Assembly: GCF_001428825.1 (NCBI RefSeq)
Contig: NZ_LMIT01000011.1
Coordinates: 1-34,091, forward strand
Direction: 5' to 3'
Length of the DNA: 34,091 nt
Source: Nocardioides sp. Root240
GTDB taxonomy: Bacteria > Actinomycetota > Actinomycetes > Propionibacteriales > Nocardioidaceae
Part shown: positions 24,721 through 31,949 of the stretch, piece by piece
Layout of the letters: every line of letters starts with the position of its first letter
How positions within the stretch are numbered: the stretch's first letter is position 1
Notes under the pieces: model-generated
Told to the model about the DNA's origin: nothing
The model's input: the letters and a program-made list of their open reading frames with translations, nothing else
The model's database searches: none
Position numbers and translations under genes: made by a program

Positions 24721-25856
24721 TTCACTTCCTGACGTGCGATCAGCGAGAGCAGCACCTCTGCCGCTCCCCCCCGGATGCTGTACCCGGGCGAAGCGAGGAG
24801 TGCTTGTCGGAACCCGTCGTTCCGCAGTCGCCCGGGTCGCAGGCCCGAGTCTGAATAGGCCTTGCGGGCGACTTCCAGGACGTCGTGCTCAAAGGCGTTG
24901 CCGAGGTACTTCAACGTCGCCGCTTGCTGGACCGGCGCCTCTCCGGCATCCAGCGCACGTGCGACCTGCCACGCGAGCTGGCGCAAGGTGGCCAGCCTGG
25001 CGACGAGATGCCCGAGGTCGGCACGGACGTCGATCACGCCGTCGCGAGCCACATCGAGGAGCTCTGCGAAGACCGGGTAGGTGCTCAGGAATCGTTCGGG
25101 CCCGCCCCGTTCGAACGACAGCTGTTCGACGACCTGCGCCCAGCCGTTGTCGATCGACCCCAGCACTCTGCCATCAGGAACGAAGGCATCCTCGAACAGG
25201 ACCTCGTTGAAATGGTGCTCGCCCGCCAGGTCGACGATCGGCGAGACACTGATTCCTGATGTGTCCATGTCGAGGATGAACTCGGTCAGTCCCGACTGCT
25301 TCTTCTCGCCGCGACTGGTGCGCGCCAGCAGGTACATGTGGGTCGCGTGATGAGCACCGCTGGTCCAGATCTTGCGGCCCTTGATCACCCAGCCGCCGTC
25401 GACCTTGGTCGCGGTCGTTCGAAGTGAGGCGAGGTCGGAGCCGGCTTCAGGCTCGCTCATGCCGAGGCAGAACACGTAGTCGGCAGCCACGATCCCGGGC
25501 AGGATCTCCTTGCGTAGTGTTTCGCTGCCGTGCCGGATGATCGCCGGACCGATCTGCCGGTCCCCGACCCAGTGGGCCGCGACCGGAGCTCCCGCGCGCA
25601 GAAGCTCCTCGGTCACCGCAAGGCGTGCCGTGTTCGACAAGCCCCGACCCCCCACGTCGGTCGGCCAGGTGATCCCGATGAGGCCGCGCCGCGCCAGCTC
25701 CTTGCTGAAAGCCGGATCGAAGCCTCGGAGCCAGCTGTCGCTACGAGGCTGGTAGCGGCCCTGCTGCCTCCACGTCTCGACGAGAGCCCGGACTTCACGG
25801 CGCAAGTTCACGTGCTCGTCGCGCGGCGCCGCTCCGACTGCGTTCGAACTGGACAT
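24717..25856 (-). CDS. Acyl-CoA dehydrogenase, catalytic partner (FadE-like)
   Basis: A 379-residue acyl-CoA dehydrogenase with MSEPEAGSDLASLRT, IKGRKIWTSGAHHATH and the C-terminal YSIRGGAAEVLLSLIARQ. The catalytic base is probably the Glu in LSFERGGPER, the position used by isovaleryl/long-chain-type and ChsE2-like enzymes, since the C-terminal YEGT Glu is absent. It begins 7 bp after an enoyl-CoA hydratase-like gene and overlaps the short dehydrogenase that follows. The pair should make the alpha,beta-enoyl-CoA of a bulky or branched substrate. Confidence 0.92.
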   Translation of the reverse strand: MSSSNAVGAAPRDEHVNLRREVRALVETWRQQGRYQPRSDSWLRGFDPAFSKELARRGLIGITWPTDVGGRGLSNTARLAVTEELLRAGAPVAAHWVGDRQIGPAIIRHGSETLRKEILPGIVAADYVFCLGMSEPEAGSDLASLRTTATKVDGGWVIKGRKIWTSGAHHATHMYLLARTSRGEKKQSGLTEFILDMDTSGISVSPIVDLAGEHHFNEVLFEDAFVPDGRVLGSIDNGWAQVVEQLSFERGGPERFLSTYPVFAELLDVARDGVIDVRADLGHLVARLATLRQLAWQVARALDAGEAPVQQAATLKYLGNAFEHDVLEVARKAYSDSGLRPGRLRNDGFRQALLASPGYSIRGGAAEVLLSLIARQEVK

Positions 25857-25863
25857 CGGTCAG

Positions 25864-26646
25864 TCACTTTCCGGTGAAGGTGCCTTGGCGACGATCCCTG
25901 AAGGCCGACATTGCCTCGTTGGCGTCGTCTGTCGAGGTCACCACGGCGAAGTGGGAGGAGATCAGGTCGAGCGCCGTACGCAGATCGCTGCGTAGGCCCG
26001 AGTACACCGCCCGCTTGATCATCTGGACGGCAACGGGAGGTTGCGCTGCCAGGGTGACCGCGAGTTGACGGACCTGCTCGTCGAGTTGGTCGTCCGGACA
26101 GACCTCATCGACGATGCCGAGAGCCAGCGCCCGATCTGCGTCGATGAACTCTCCGGTCCACAGCAGCCGAAGCGCAGTTCCGAGGCCCGCAACACGCGGC
26201 AGGTAGAAGCACCCTCCATCGCCCGGCACCAGCCCAGCGCGGATATAGCCCTCCGACATGCGCGCCGACGATGCCGCCAGGCGGATGTCGGCCATGAGCG
26301 CCATGTCCATACCGGCTCCGATGGCGAAGCCGTTGATTGCCGCCAGATAGGGCTTCGAGAGTGCCTCGGCGGCATGCGCCACGTGATGTACCCGCTTGGC
26401 GAGCATGTCCTTCTCCGCCAGCGGCGTGCGCTCTCGCTCACCGAAGATGCTCAGGTCGACCCCGGTGCAGAAGGAGTCACCGGATCCGGTGAGCACGACG
26501 ACCCGAACGTCCGGGTCGGACTCGGCGCTCCGAAGCGCGTCGGCCCACTGGTCGACGATCTCGAGAGTGAAGGAGTTCTTCTTCTCGGGCCGGTTGATCC
26601 GAATGGTCGCGATGTGGTCCGAGACCGTGTACTCGAAGTCAGCCAT
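25864..26646 (-). CDS. Enoyl-CoA hydratase/isomerase family protein 1
   Basis: A 260-residue crotonase-fold protein. SFCTGVDLSIFGE and AINGFAIGAGMDMALMADIR are the CoA-binding and oxyanion-hole regions. Of the two crotonase glutamates, the first position is Asp (GAGMDMALMAD) and the second is Tyr (SEGYIRAG). GLVPGDGG supplies an Asp near the active site instead. It may therefore be an isomerase, hydrolase or unusual hydratase rather than a standard hydratase. I chose the ATG with GGGGAG upstream; it overlaps the preceding gene by 8 bp. It is part of the minus-strand beta-oxidation operon. Confidence 0.9.
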   Translation of the reverse strand: MADFEYTVSDHIATIRINRPEKKNSFTLEIVDQWADALRSAESDPDVRVVVLTGSGDSFCTGVDLSIFGERERTPLAEKDMLAKRVHHVAHAAEALSKPYLAAINGFAIGAGMDMALMADIRLAASSARMSEGYIRAGLVPGDGGCFYLPRVAGLGTALRLLWTGEFIDADRALALGIVDEVCPDDQLDEQVRQLAVTLAAQPPVAVQMIKRAVYSGLRSDLRTALDLISSHFAVVTSTDDANEAMSAFRDRRQGTFTGK

Positions 26647-27460
26647 CGTTCTCCCCTGTGACATCGAAGGTGGTGTTGGCGCCCGCGGTAGCACTGGCCT
26701 CGCCGTTCGAGGCCGTGGCTGACCTGAAGCCCGCCACGGCCTCGGCGAAGTCGTCGCTCGCGACGTTGATCGCCTGAGCACGCGCCTCGTTCTGCATGGC
26801 CTGCTCGAGAGTCAGTGACATTGCCTCATCGATGAGACGCTTCGTCTGAACCAGCGCCAGCCGAGGACTTGCCACCAGGCGTTCGACGAGATGCTCGACC
26901 TCCGTCTCGAGGTCGAACGACGGTACGACCTTGGTGACGAGCCCGAAGTCGAGCGCCTCCTCCGCCGAGATGGTCTCGGCCAAGAGGCACAGCAACTTGG
27001 CGCGGCGCACACCCACGAGCCGTGGGAGTATCCAGCTCCCCCCGCCGTCGACCGAGAGCGCCCGCTTGACGAAGATCTCCGAGAATCGAGCGCGGTCCGA
27101 CGCAATTACGAAGTCGCAACCGATGGCCAGGTTCATTCCGACACCGAAGGCGACGCCGTCGACCTGTGCGACGGTCGGAATGGGCAGGCGGTGGAGGGCG
27201 AGGATCACTTGGTTGAACCACTCCATTCGCTCGAGCTGCGTGCGATGGCTCGGTGCACCTCCAGAGATGTCGGCGCCGGCGGAGAAGTTCGCTCCGGCTC
27301 CGGTGATCACCAAGGCACGGACGTCGGGATCGTTCGCGACGGCGGCCAGTCTCTCCTGCAGCTGTGACCACGTCGCCGTGTCGATCGCGTTCTTTCGCTC
27401 CGGCCGGTTGAGAACGAGCCGCGCACACCCGTCCGCCTGCCTCCATTCGACTTCGCTCAT
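26639..27460 (-). CDS. Enoyl-CoA hydratase/isomerase family protein 2
   Basis: A 273-residue crotonase-fold protein with FSAGADISGG and DGVAFGVGMNLAIGCDF. Both catalytic Glu positions of classical hydratase are replaced (Asn in GMNLAIG; no Glu in the EIFVKRALS helix). An Asp in SVDGGGSWILPR lies where PaaG-like isomerases carry theirs, so a double-bond isomerase role is plausible, useful for unsaturated isoprenoid chains (inference). The last about 25 residues are Ala/Thr/Gly-rich and look disordered. The ATG is 2 bp after the SDR stop; no strong ribosome binding site, so translation is probably coupled. Confidence 0.89.
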   Translation of the reverse strand: MSEVEWRQADGCARLVLNRPERKNAIDTATWSQLQERLAAVANDPDVRALVITGAGANFSAGADISGGAPSHRTQLERMEWFNQVILALHRLPIPTVAQVDGVAFGVGMNLAIGCDFVIASDRARFSEIFVKRALSVDGGGSWILPRLVGVRRAKLLCLLAETISAEEALDFGLVTKVVPSFDLETEVEHLVERLVASPRLALVQTKRLIDEAMSLTLEQAMQNEARAQAINVASDDFAEAVAGFRSATASNGEASATAGANTTFDVTGENDG

Positions 27461-27462
27461 GG

Positions 27463-28221
27463 TCAGCGAGGCGCCATGCGGATCGCGCCGTCGAGACGAA
27501 TGGTCTCGCCGTTCAGCATCGGGTTGTCGATGATGTGGGCGGCGAGCGAGGCGTACTCGTCGGGAGTTCCGAGACGCTTGGGGTGCGGGACCGACGCACC
27601 GAGCGAGTCTCGAACCTCCTGGGAGAGCCTGCCCAGCAGGGGGGTCTCGAAGATGCCGGGCGCGATCGTGCACACACGGATCTCCTTGCCCGCGAGGTCG
27701 CGCGCGGCGACGAGCGTCATTCCGACGACGCCAGCCTTCGAGGACGCGTAGGGGATCTGGCCGATCTGACCCTCGAACGCGGCGACCGACGCCGTCATGA
27801 TGATGACGCCGCGCTCGCCGTCGACCGACTCCGTGCGAGCCAGGCGGGCGGCGGCCAGGCGCAGGACGTTGAAGGAACCGACAAGGTTGATGTTGATGAC
27901 CTTCGTGTAGTGCTCCAGAGGCGCCGGATTGCCTTGCTTGTCGAGGATCCGCAGCGTGTGACCGGAGCCGGCACAGTGGACGACGGCACGGATCGTGCCT
28001 GCCTTCTCCGCTGCGTCCAGCGCCTCGTTGACCGAGTGCTCGTCACGGACGTCGCCACCAACGAAGTGTCCGCCGAGCTGGTCGGCGACGGCCTGTCCGT
28101 CAGAAGTTGGCAGGTCGAGGATGGTGACCGTGGCTCCGGACTTCGCGAGGATGCGAGCTGTTGCGAGCCCGAGTCCCGATGCACCGCCGGTGACCAGGAC
28201 TGAGGTGTTTTCGATCTTCAT
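27463..28221 (-). CDS. SDR 3-hydroxyacyl-CoA dehydrogenase (HSD17B10-like)
   Basis: A 252-residue short-chain dehydrogenase. The cofactor motif TGGASGLG is at 11-18 and Asp36 after the second strand points to NAD rather than NADP. The catalytic Ser145, Tyr158 and Lys162 lie in TASVAAFEGQIGQIPYASSK, a block typical of the type-10 17beta-HSD / type 2 3-hydroxyacyl-CoA dehydrogenase group. It would oxidise the 3-hydroxyacyl-CoA for the thiolase step. The ATG has GGAA upstream at normal spacing; the Arg-rich upstream extension belongs to another frame of the thiolase gene. It follows the thiolase by 41 bp. Confidence 0.93.
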   Translation of the reverse strand: MKIENTSVLVTGGASGLGLATARILAKSGATVTILDLPTSDGQAVADQLGGHFVGGDVRDEHSVNEALDAAEKAGTIRAVVHCAGSGHTLRILDKQGNPAPLEHYTKVININLVGSFNVLRLAAARLARTESVDGERGVIIMTASVAAFEGQIGQIPYASSKAGVVGMTLVAARDLAGKEIRVCTIAPGIFETPLLGRLSQEVRDSLGASVPHPKRLGTPDEYASLAAHIIDNPMLNGETIRLDGAIRMAPR

Positions 28222-28262
28222 CGGTGTTCCTTTCGGAGGTTTGGTCTGAGCTGGAGGCCGGC

Positions 28263-29456
28263 TCAGAGCCGCTCGATCAGGGTTGCGTTGGCCATGCCGC
28301 CGGCCTCGCACATGGACTGCAGGCCGAAGCGACCGTTGGTGTCCTCGAGCGCGTGGAGCATCGTGGTCATCAGGCGGGCGCCCGATCCTCCGAGCGGGTG
28401 CCCCAGCGCGATGGCTCCGCCTGCGGGGTTCAGCCTGGCCGGGTCGGCGTCGAACTCGGACTGCCATGCAAGGGGCACTGGTGCGAATGCTTCGTTGATC
28501 TCGTAGTGATCGATGTCATCGATGCCGATACCCGCCTTGGCGAGCAGCTTGTGGGTGGCCGGAATCGGTCCCGTGAGCATCAGGATCGGATCGTCGGCAG
28601 CGACTGCGAAGCTGTGGAATCGCGCGCGGGGGGTGAGGCCGAGCTGCTCGGCCCGAGTGGCGCTCATGACCAGCATGGCGCTGGCGCCGTCGGTGATCTG
28701 CGACGAGTTGCCCGCGGTGACCGACCAGTCGATCTCCGGGAATCGCTCCAGGTGCGCGGGATTCTCGAAGGCCGGCTTCAGCTCGGCCAGCTTTGCCGGG
28801 GTGGTCGACGGGCGAATCGTCTCGTCCCTGTCGACGACGACTTCATTCCCTGCCTCGTCGGTCACGACGATCGGCACGATCTCGCGCTGGAATCCGCCAT
28901 CGGCCTGACGGGCGGCGGCGCGAGCGTGTGAGTTCGAAGCGTAGGCATCCTGCTGCTCGCGCGACAGCTTCCACTTCGCAGCGATGAGTTCGGCGGAGAT
29001 GCCCTGCGGGATGAGTCCGGGCGCGAAGCGCTGCGCGACAGACGGTCCGTAGGGGTCCATCCCGATCGCGCTGGCACCCATGGGGATACGACTCATGGAC
29101 TCGACGCCAGCGACGACGGCGATGTCGTACGCGCCCGCCATCACTCCCTGCGCCGCGAAGTGAGCTGCCTGCTGGCTGGAGCCGCACTTGCGCTCGACCG
29201 TGGTCGACGGGACGTGGATGGGCAGGCCAGCTGCGAGCCACGCCATCCGGCCGACGTTCCCCGCCTGCTCGCCCACCTGGCTGACGCATCCGGTCAGCAC
29301 GTCGTCGACCTGTCCCGGGTCGATTCCGACCCGGTCCAGCAGGCCCTTGACGGTCTGGGCCAGCAGCTCGACCGGGTGGAGGCTCGAGAGCGCGCCGCCT
29401 GCCTTGCCCTTCGCCATGGGCGACCTGACCGCATCAACGATCACCGCATCGATCAT
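28263..29456 (-). CDS. Acetyl-CoA acyltransferase (thiolase)
   Basis: A 397-residue degradative thiolase. Nucleophile Cys91 is in ERKCGSSQQA, the catalytic His is in GGAIALGHPLGGSGAR, and the second Cys is in QSMCEAGGMANATLIERL, a C-terminus typical of actinobacterial FadA-type enzymes. NEAFAPVPLAWQ carries the conserved Asn of the NEAF motif. It would cleave 3-ketoacyl-CoA to acetyl- or propionyl-CoA; alternating release of both is expected for methyl-branched chains. The ATG has GGAGAA upstream. First gene of the minus-strand operon, behind operator/promoter G. Confidence 0.95.
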   Translation of the reverse strand: MIDAVIVDAVRSPMAKGKAGGALSSLHPVELLAQTVKGLLDRVGIDPGQVDDVLTGCVSQVGEQAGNVGRMAWLAAGLPIHVPSTTVERKCGSSQQAAHFAAQGVMAGAYDIAVVAGVESMSRIPMGASAIGMDPYGPSVAQRFAPGLIPQGISAELIAAKWKLSREQQDAYASNSHARAAARQADGGFQREIVPIVVTDEAGNEVVVDRDETIRPSTTPAKLAELKPAFENPAHLERFPEIDWSVTAGNSSQITDGASAMLVMSATRAEQLGLTPRARFHSFAVAADDPILMLTGPIPATHKLLAKAGIGIDDIDHYEINEAFAPVPLAWQSEFDADPARLNPAGGAIALGHPLGGSGARLMTTMLHALEDTNGRFGLQSMCEAGGMANATLIERL

Positions 29457-29535
29457 CTGAGTTCTCCTCGACCTGCATGGGAGTCAAGCGTCCGCGTCCC
29501 CTGCGACTCTGCTTGCTCGAACCGTTATCTTGGGC

Positions 29536-29567
29536 GACAGATTACAGATGCTGTCGCATGTTGCCAA
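29536..29567 (-). promoter_or_regulatory. Promoter with operator site G for the thiolase operon
   Basis: GACAGATTACAGATGCTGTC (29536-29555) is a full operator; with one more GC pair on each side its arms are GCGACAG and CTGTCGC. On the minus strand TTGGCA (plus 29562-29567) and TAATCT (plus 29539-29544) are 17 bp apart. This is the best-formed minus-strand promoter in the window. Confidence 0.7.
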
Positions 29568-29606
29568 TACCCTTCAGTGCTCTGCGCTTCCAGTGACGGC
29601 AACTCG

Positions 29607-29635
29607 TTGACCAGCGACAGATGACAATGTATGTT
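29607..29635 (+). promoter_or_regulatory. Promoter with operator site H for the ALDH-mcr operon
   Basis: TTGACC (29607-29612) and TATGTT (29630-29635), 17 bp apart, form a good plus-strand promoter. GACAGATGACAATGTATGTT (29616-29635) is the shared operator with one mismatch in the last half-site and covers spacer and -10. Transcription would start near 29642, which excludes upstream start codons for the next gene. Confidence 0.65.
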
Positions 29636-29665
29636 GATCGTCACCTTGTCGAGAGGATCAACGTA

Positions 29666-31069
29666 GTGGAGTTCCAGCTCTCGGTCGACGGGCACGGAGT
29701 CGACAGCGCGGCTCGGTTCCCCGTGGAGAATCCGGCCACCGGTCAGGTCTTCGCGTACGCTCCCGATTCCTCGGCGAGCACCGTCGACAGTGTCATGGCG
29801 TCTGCCTCCAACGCCTTCGCACGCTGGAGATCCGGCGATGGCGCTCGATGCGAGGCGCTGGCACGATGCGCTGCCGCGATCATGTCCGCAGCCGACGAGC
29901 TCGCCGCACTGCTGACGGCCGAGCAGGGAAAGCCTCTCGCCGACGCGATGTCCGAGGTTCGTGCCACCGCCGGGTGGTTCAGCCACTTCTCGAAGTTCAC
30001 CGCGCCGAGCGAGATTCTCCAGGATGACGCCACAGCGCTCGTCGATGTGAAGCGGAGTCCTCTGGGGGTGGTCCTGGCCATCACCCCTTGGAACTACCCG
30101 TTGCTCCTCGCTGGCTTCAAGCTCGCCCCTGCACTGCGCGCAGGCAACACCGTGGTCCTGAAGCCGTCTCCGTACACACCTCTATCCAGCCTCGCTCTCG
30201 GCGAGATCCTGTCCGCAGTCCTGCCCTCAGGTGTCGTGCAGGTCATCACGGGTCTCGACAGCCTGGGGCCCGTCCTCACCAGACATCCGCAGGTGCGAAA
30301 GATCAGTTTCACCGGCTCGACCACGACCGGACGGCTGGTCGCGGAGAGCGCCGCACGCGGCTTGAAGCACGTCACGTTGGAGCTCGGGGGCAACGACGCG
30401 GCCATCATGCTCGACGACCTCACGCCGCGGGATGTGGTGGATCGGATCTTCTGGTCCGCCTTCGCGAACAACGGGCAGACGTGTATTGCGATCAAGCGGT
30501 TGTACGTGCCCCGATCGAGCTACGAGGAGACCGTCGACCTCTTGGCTGAGTGCGCCAACCAGGTCGCCGTGGGAGCTGGCGACCAGGAGGGCATCCGCCT
30601 CGGTCCGTTGAACAACGCGCTCCAGCTCGAGACCGTTTCGAGCATGGTCGACGCCGCGGTGCGGGCGGGTGCCGACGCGGTCACCGGCGGCAGGCTGATC
30701 GACCGCCCCGGCTACTTCTACGAACCCACCATCGTCACAGGTGCCGCTGACGACTCCGACCTGGTGGCCCGCGAGCAGTTCGGCCCGGCGCTCCCGGTCC
30801 TCGTCTACGACGACCTGGACGAGGCCGTGGAGCGGGCCAATGCCACCGACTTCGGCCTTGGCGGTTCCGTGTGGGGGACGGACCGCGAACGCGCAGCGAG
30901 CGTGGCATCGCGCCTCGACTGCGGCAACGCGTGGGTCAACACCCACATGACCTTGTCGCCGAACCTGCCGTTTGCGGCCACCAAGAGCAGCGGCCTCGGC
31001 GTCGAGAACGGCCTACTCGGCTACCTGAGCTTCACCGAGCTGCAAACCCGGCACATCCCCAAGGGATGA
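29666..31069 (+). CDS. NAD-dependent aldehyde dehydrogenase
   Basis: A 467-residue aldehyde dehydrogenase with TPWNYP and KPSPYTPL cofactor contacts, FTGSTTTGR, general base Glu239 in TLELGGNDA and nucleophile Cys273 in NNGQTCI; the C-terminus PFAATKSSGLGVENG is family-typical. I chose the GTG preceded by GAGAGG at nine bases. An ATG 15 codons upstream lies inside the predicted -10/operator and would precede the transcript start. It is unlike the class 3 enzyme at 3150-4595, so the pathway has two distinct aldehyde oxidation steps or substrates. First gene of the plus-strand operon with hydratase and racemase. Confidence 0.93.
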   Translation: MEFQLSVDGHGVDSAARFPVENPATGQVFAYAPDSSASTVDSVMASASNAFARWRSGDGARCEALARCAAAIMSAADELAALLTAEQGKPLADAMSEVRATAGWFSHFSKFTAPSEILQDDATALVDVKRSPLGVVLAITPWNYPLLLAGFKLAPALRAGNTVVLKPSPYTPLSSLALGEILSAVLPSGVVQVITGLDSLGPVLTRHPQVRKISFTGSTTTGRLVAESAARGLKHVTLELGGNDAAIMLDDLTPRDVVDRIFWSAFANNGQTCIAIKRLYVPRSSYEETVDLLAECANQVAVGAGDQEGIRLGPLNNALQLETVSSMVDAAVRAGADAVTGGRLIDRPGYFYEPTIVTGAADDSDLVAREQFGPALPVLVYDDLDEAVERANATDFGLGGSVWGTDRERAASVASRLDCGNAWVNTHMTLSPNLPFAATKSSGLGVENGLLGYLSFTELQTRHIPKG

Positions 31070-31094
31070 ACCGAACAACCGATCTGGAGACACT

Positions 31095-31904
31095 GTGACT
31101 GAAACCGTCATCGAAGCGCCCGCGCTCCTCGTCGAGCGCCAGGGCCACGTGCTGATCCTGACCATCAACCGCCCGTCGGCGCGCAACGCGATCGATGTCG
31201 ACGTGACCGAGGCTCTCGGTGACGCGATGGAAACGGCAGATGCGGACCCGGAGGTACGTGTCGTCGTGCTCACGGGCGCGGGCGACAAGTCGTTCTGCGC
31301 CGGCGCGGACCTGAAGGCGATCGCGCGCGGAGACAACCTCCTGCCGACCACCGGCAAGCGGGCGAAGTGGGGGTTTGCGGGCTACGCGAGCCACCACATC
31401 TCCAAGCCCACCATCGCTGCCGTCAACGGGGCCGCTCTCGGAGGCGGAACGGAGCTGGTGCTCGCCAGCGACATCGTCGTTGCCGCCGAGACCGCCGTGT
31501 TCGGCCTCCCCGAGGTCAAGCGCGGCATCATCGCCGGAGCCGGCGGCGTCTTCCGCCTTCCACAGCAGGTCTCGCCCAAGATCGCGAACGAGCTGATCTT
31601 CACCGGCGAGCCGGTGACTGCTGCTCGGGCGCTCGAGCTGGGCCTGGTGAATCGGGTCGTGGCTGCCGACGAGGTGATGGCGACCGCACTGGGCCTGGCC
31701 GACCTCATTGCGGCGAATGCTCCGCTGGCCGTGCAGGCCAGCAAGCGCGTCTCGCAGCAACTCATCGACGGCGTAGCGGTCACAGAGGAGCACCGGTGGG
31801 AGATCTCGGCCGCCGAGCGTGCCGGCGTTCGCGAGTCGGAGGACGCGAAGGAGGGTCCCCGCGCCTTCGCAGAGAAGCGCCCGCCCGTGTGGCGGGCACG
31901 CTGA
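31095..31904 (+). CDS. Enoyl-CoA hydratase
   Basis: A 269-residue crotonase-family protein with both classical catalytic glutamates: Glu120 in ALGGGTELVLASD and Glu140 in FGLPEVKRG, followed by IIAGAGG. SFCAGADLKAI gives the oxyanion-hole region. Of the three crotonase-like proteins in the window, this is the one expected to perform the standard hydration of trans-2-enoyl-CoA. The GTG start has TGGAG five bases upstream and lies 25 bp after the aldehyde dehydrogenase. The C-terminus (GPRAFAEKRPPVW) is usual for the family. Confidence 0.94.
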   Translation: MTETVIEAPALLVERQGHVLILTINRPSARNAIDVDVTEALGDAMETADADPEVRVVVLTGAGDKSFCAGADLKAIARGDNLLPTTGKRAKWGFAGYASHHISKPTIAAVNGAALGGGTELVLASDIVVAAETAVFGLPEVKRGIIAGAGGVFRLPQQVSPKIANELIFTGEPVTAARALELGLVNRVVAADEVMATALGLADLIAANAPLAVQASKRVSQQLIDGVAVTEEHRWEISAAERAGVRESEDAKEGPRAFAEKRPPVWRAR

Positions 31905-31949
31905 CCCACGGCCGAGCTCCCTGAACCTCGACGAACGGACCTACCCCTC

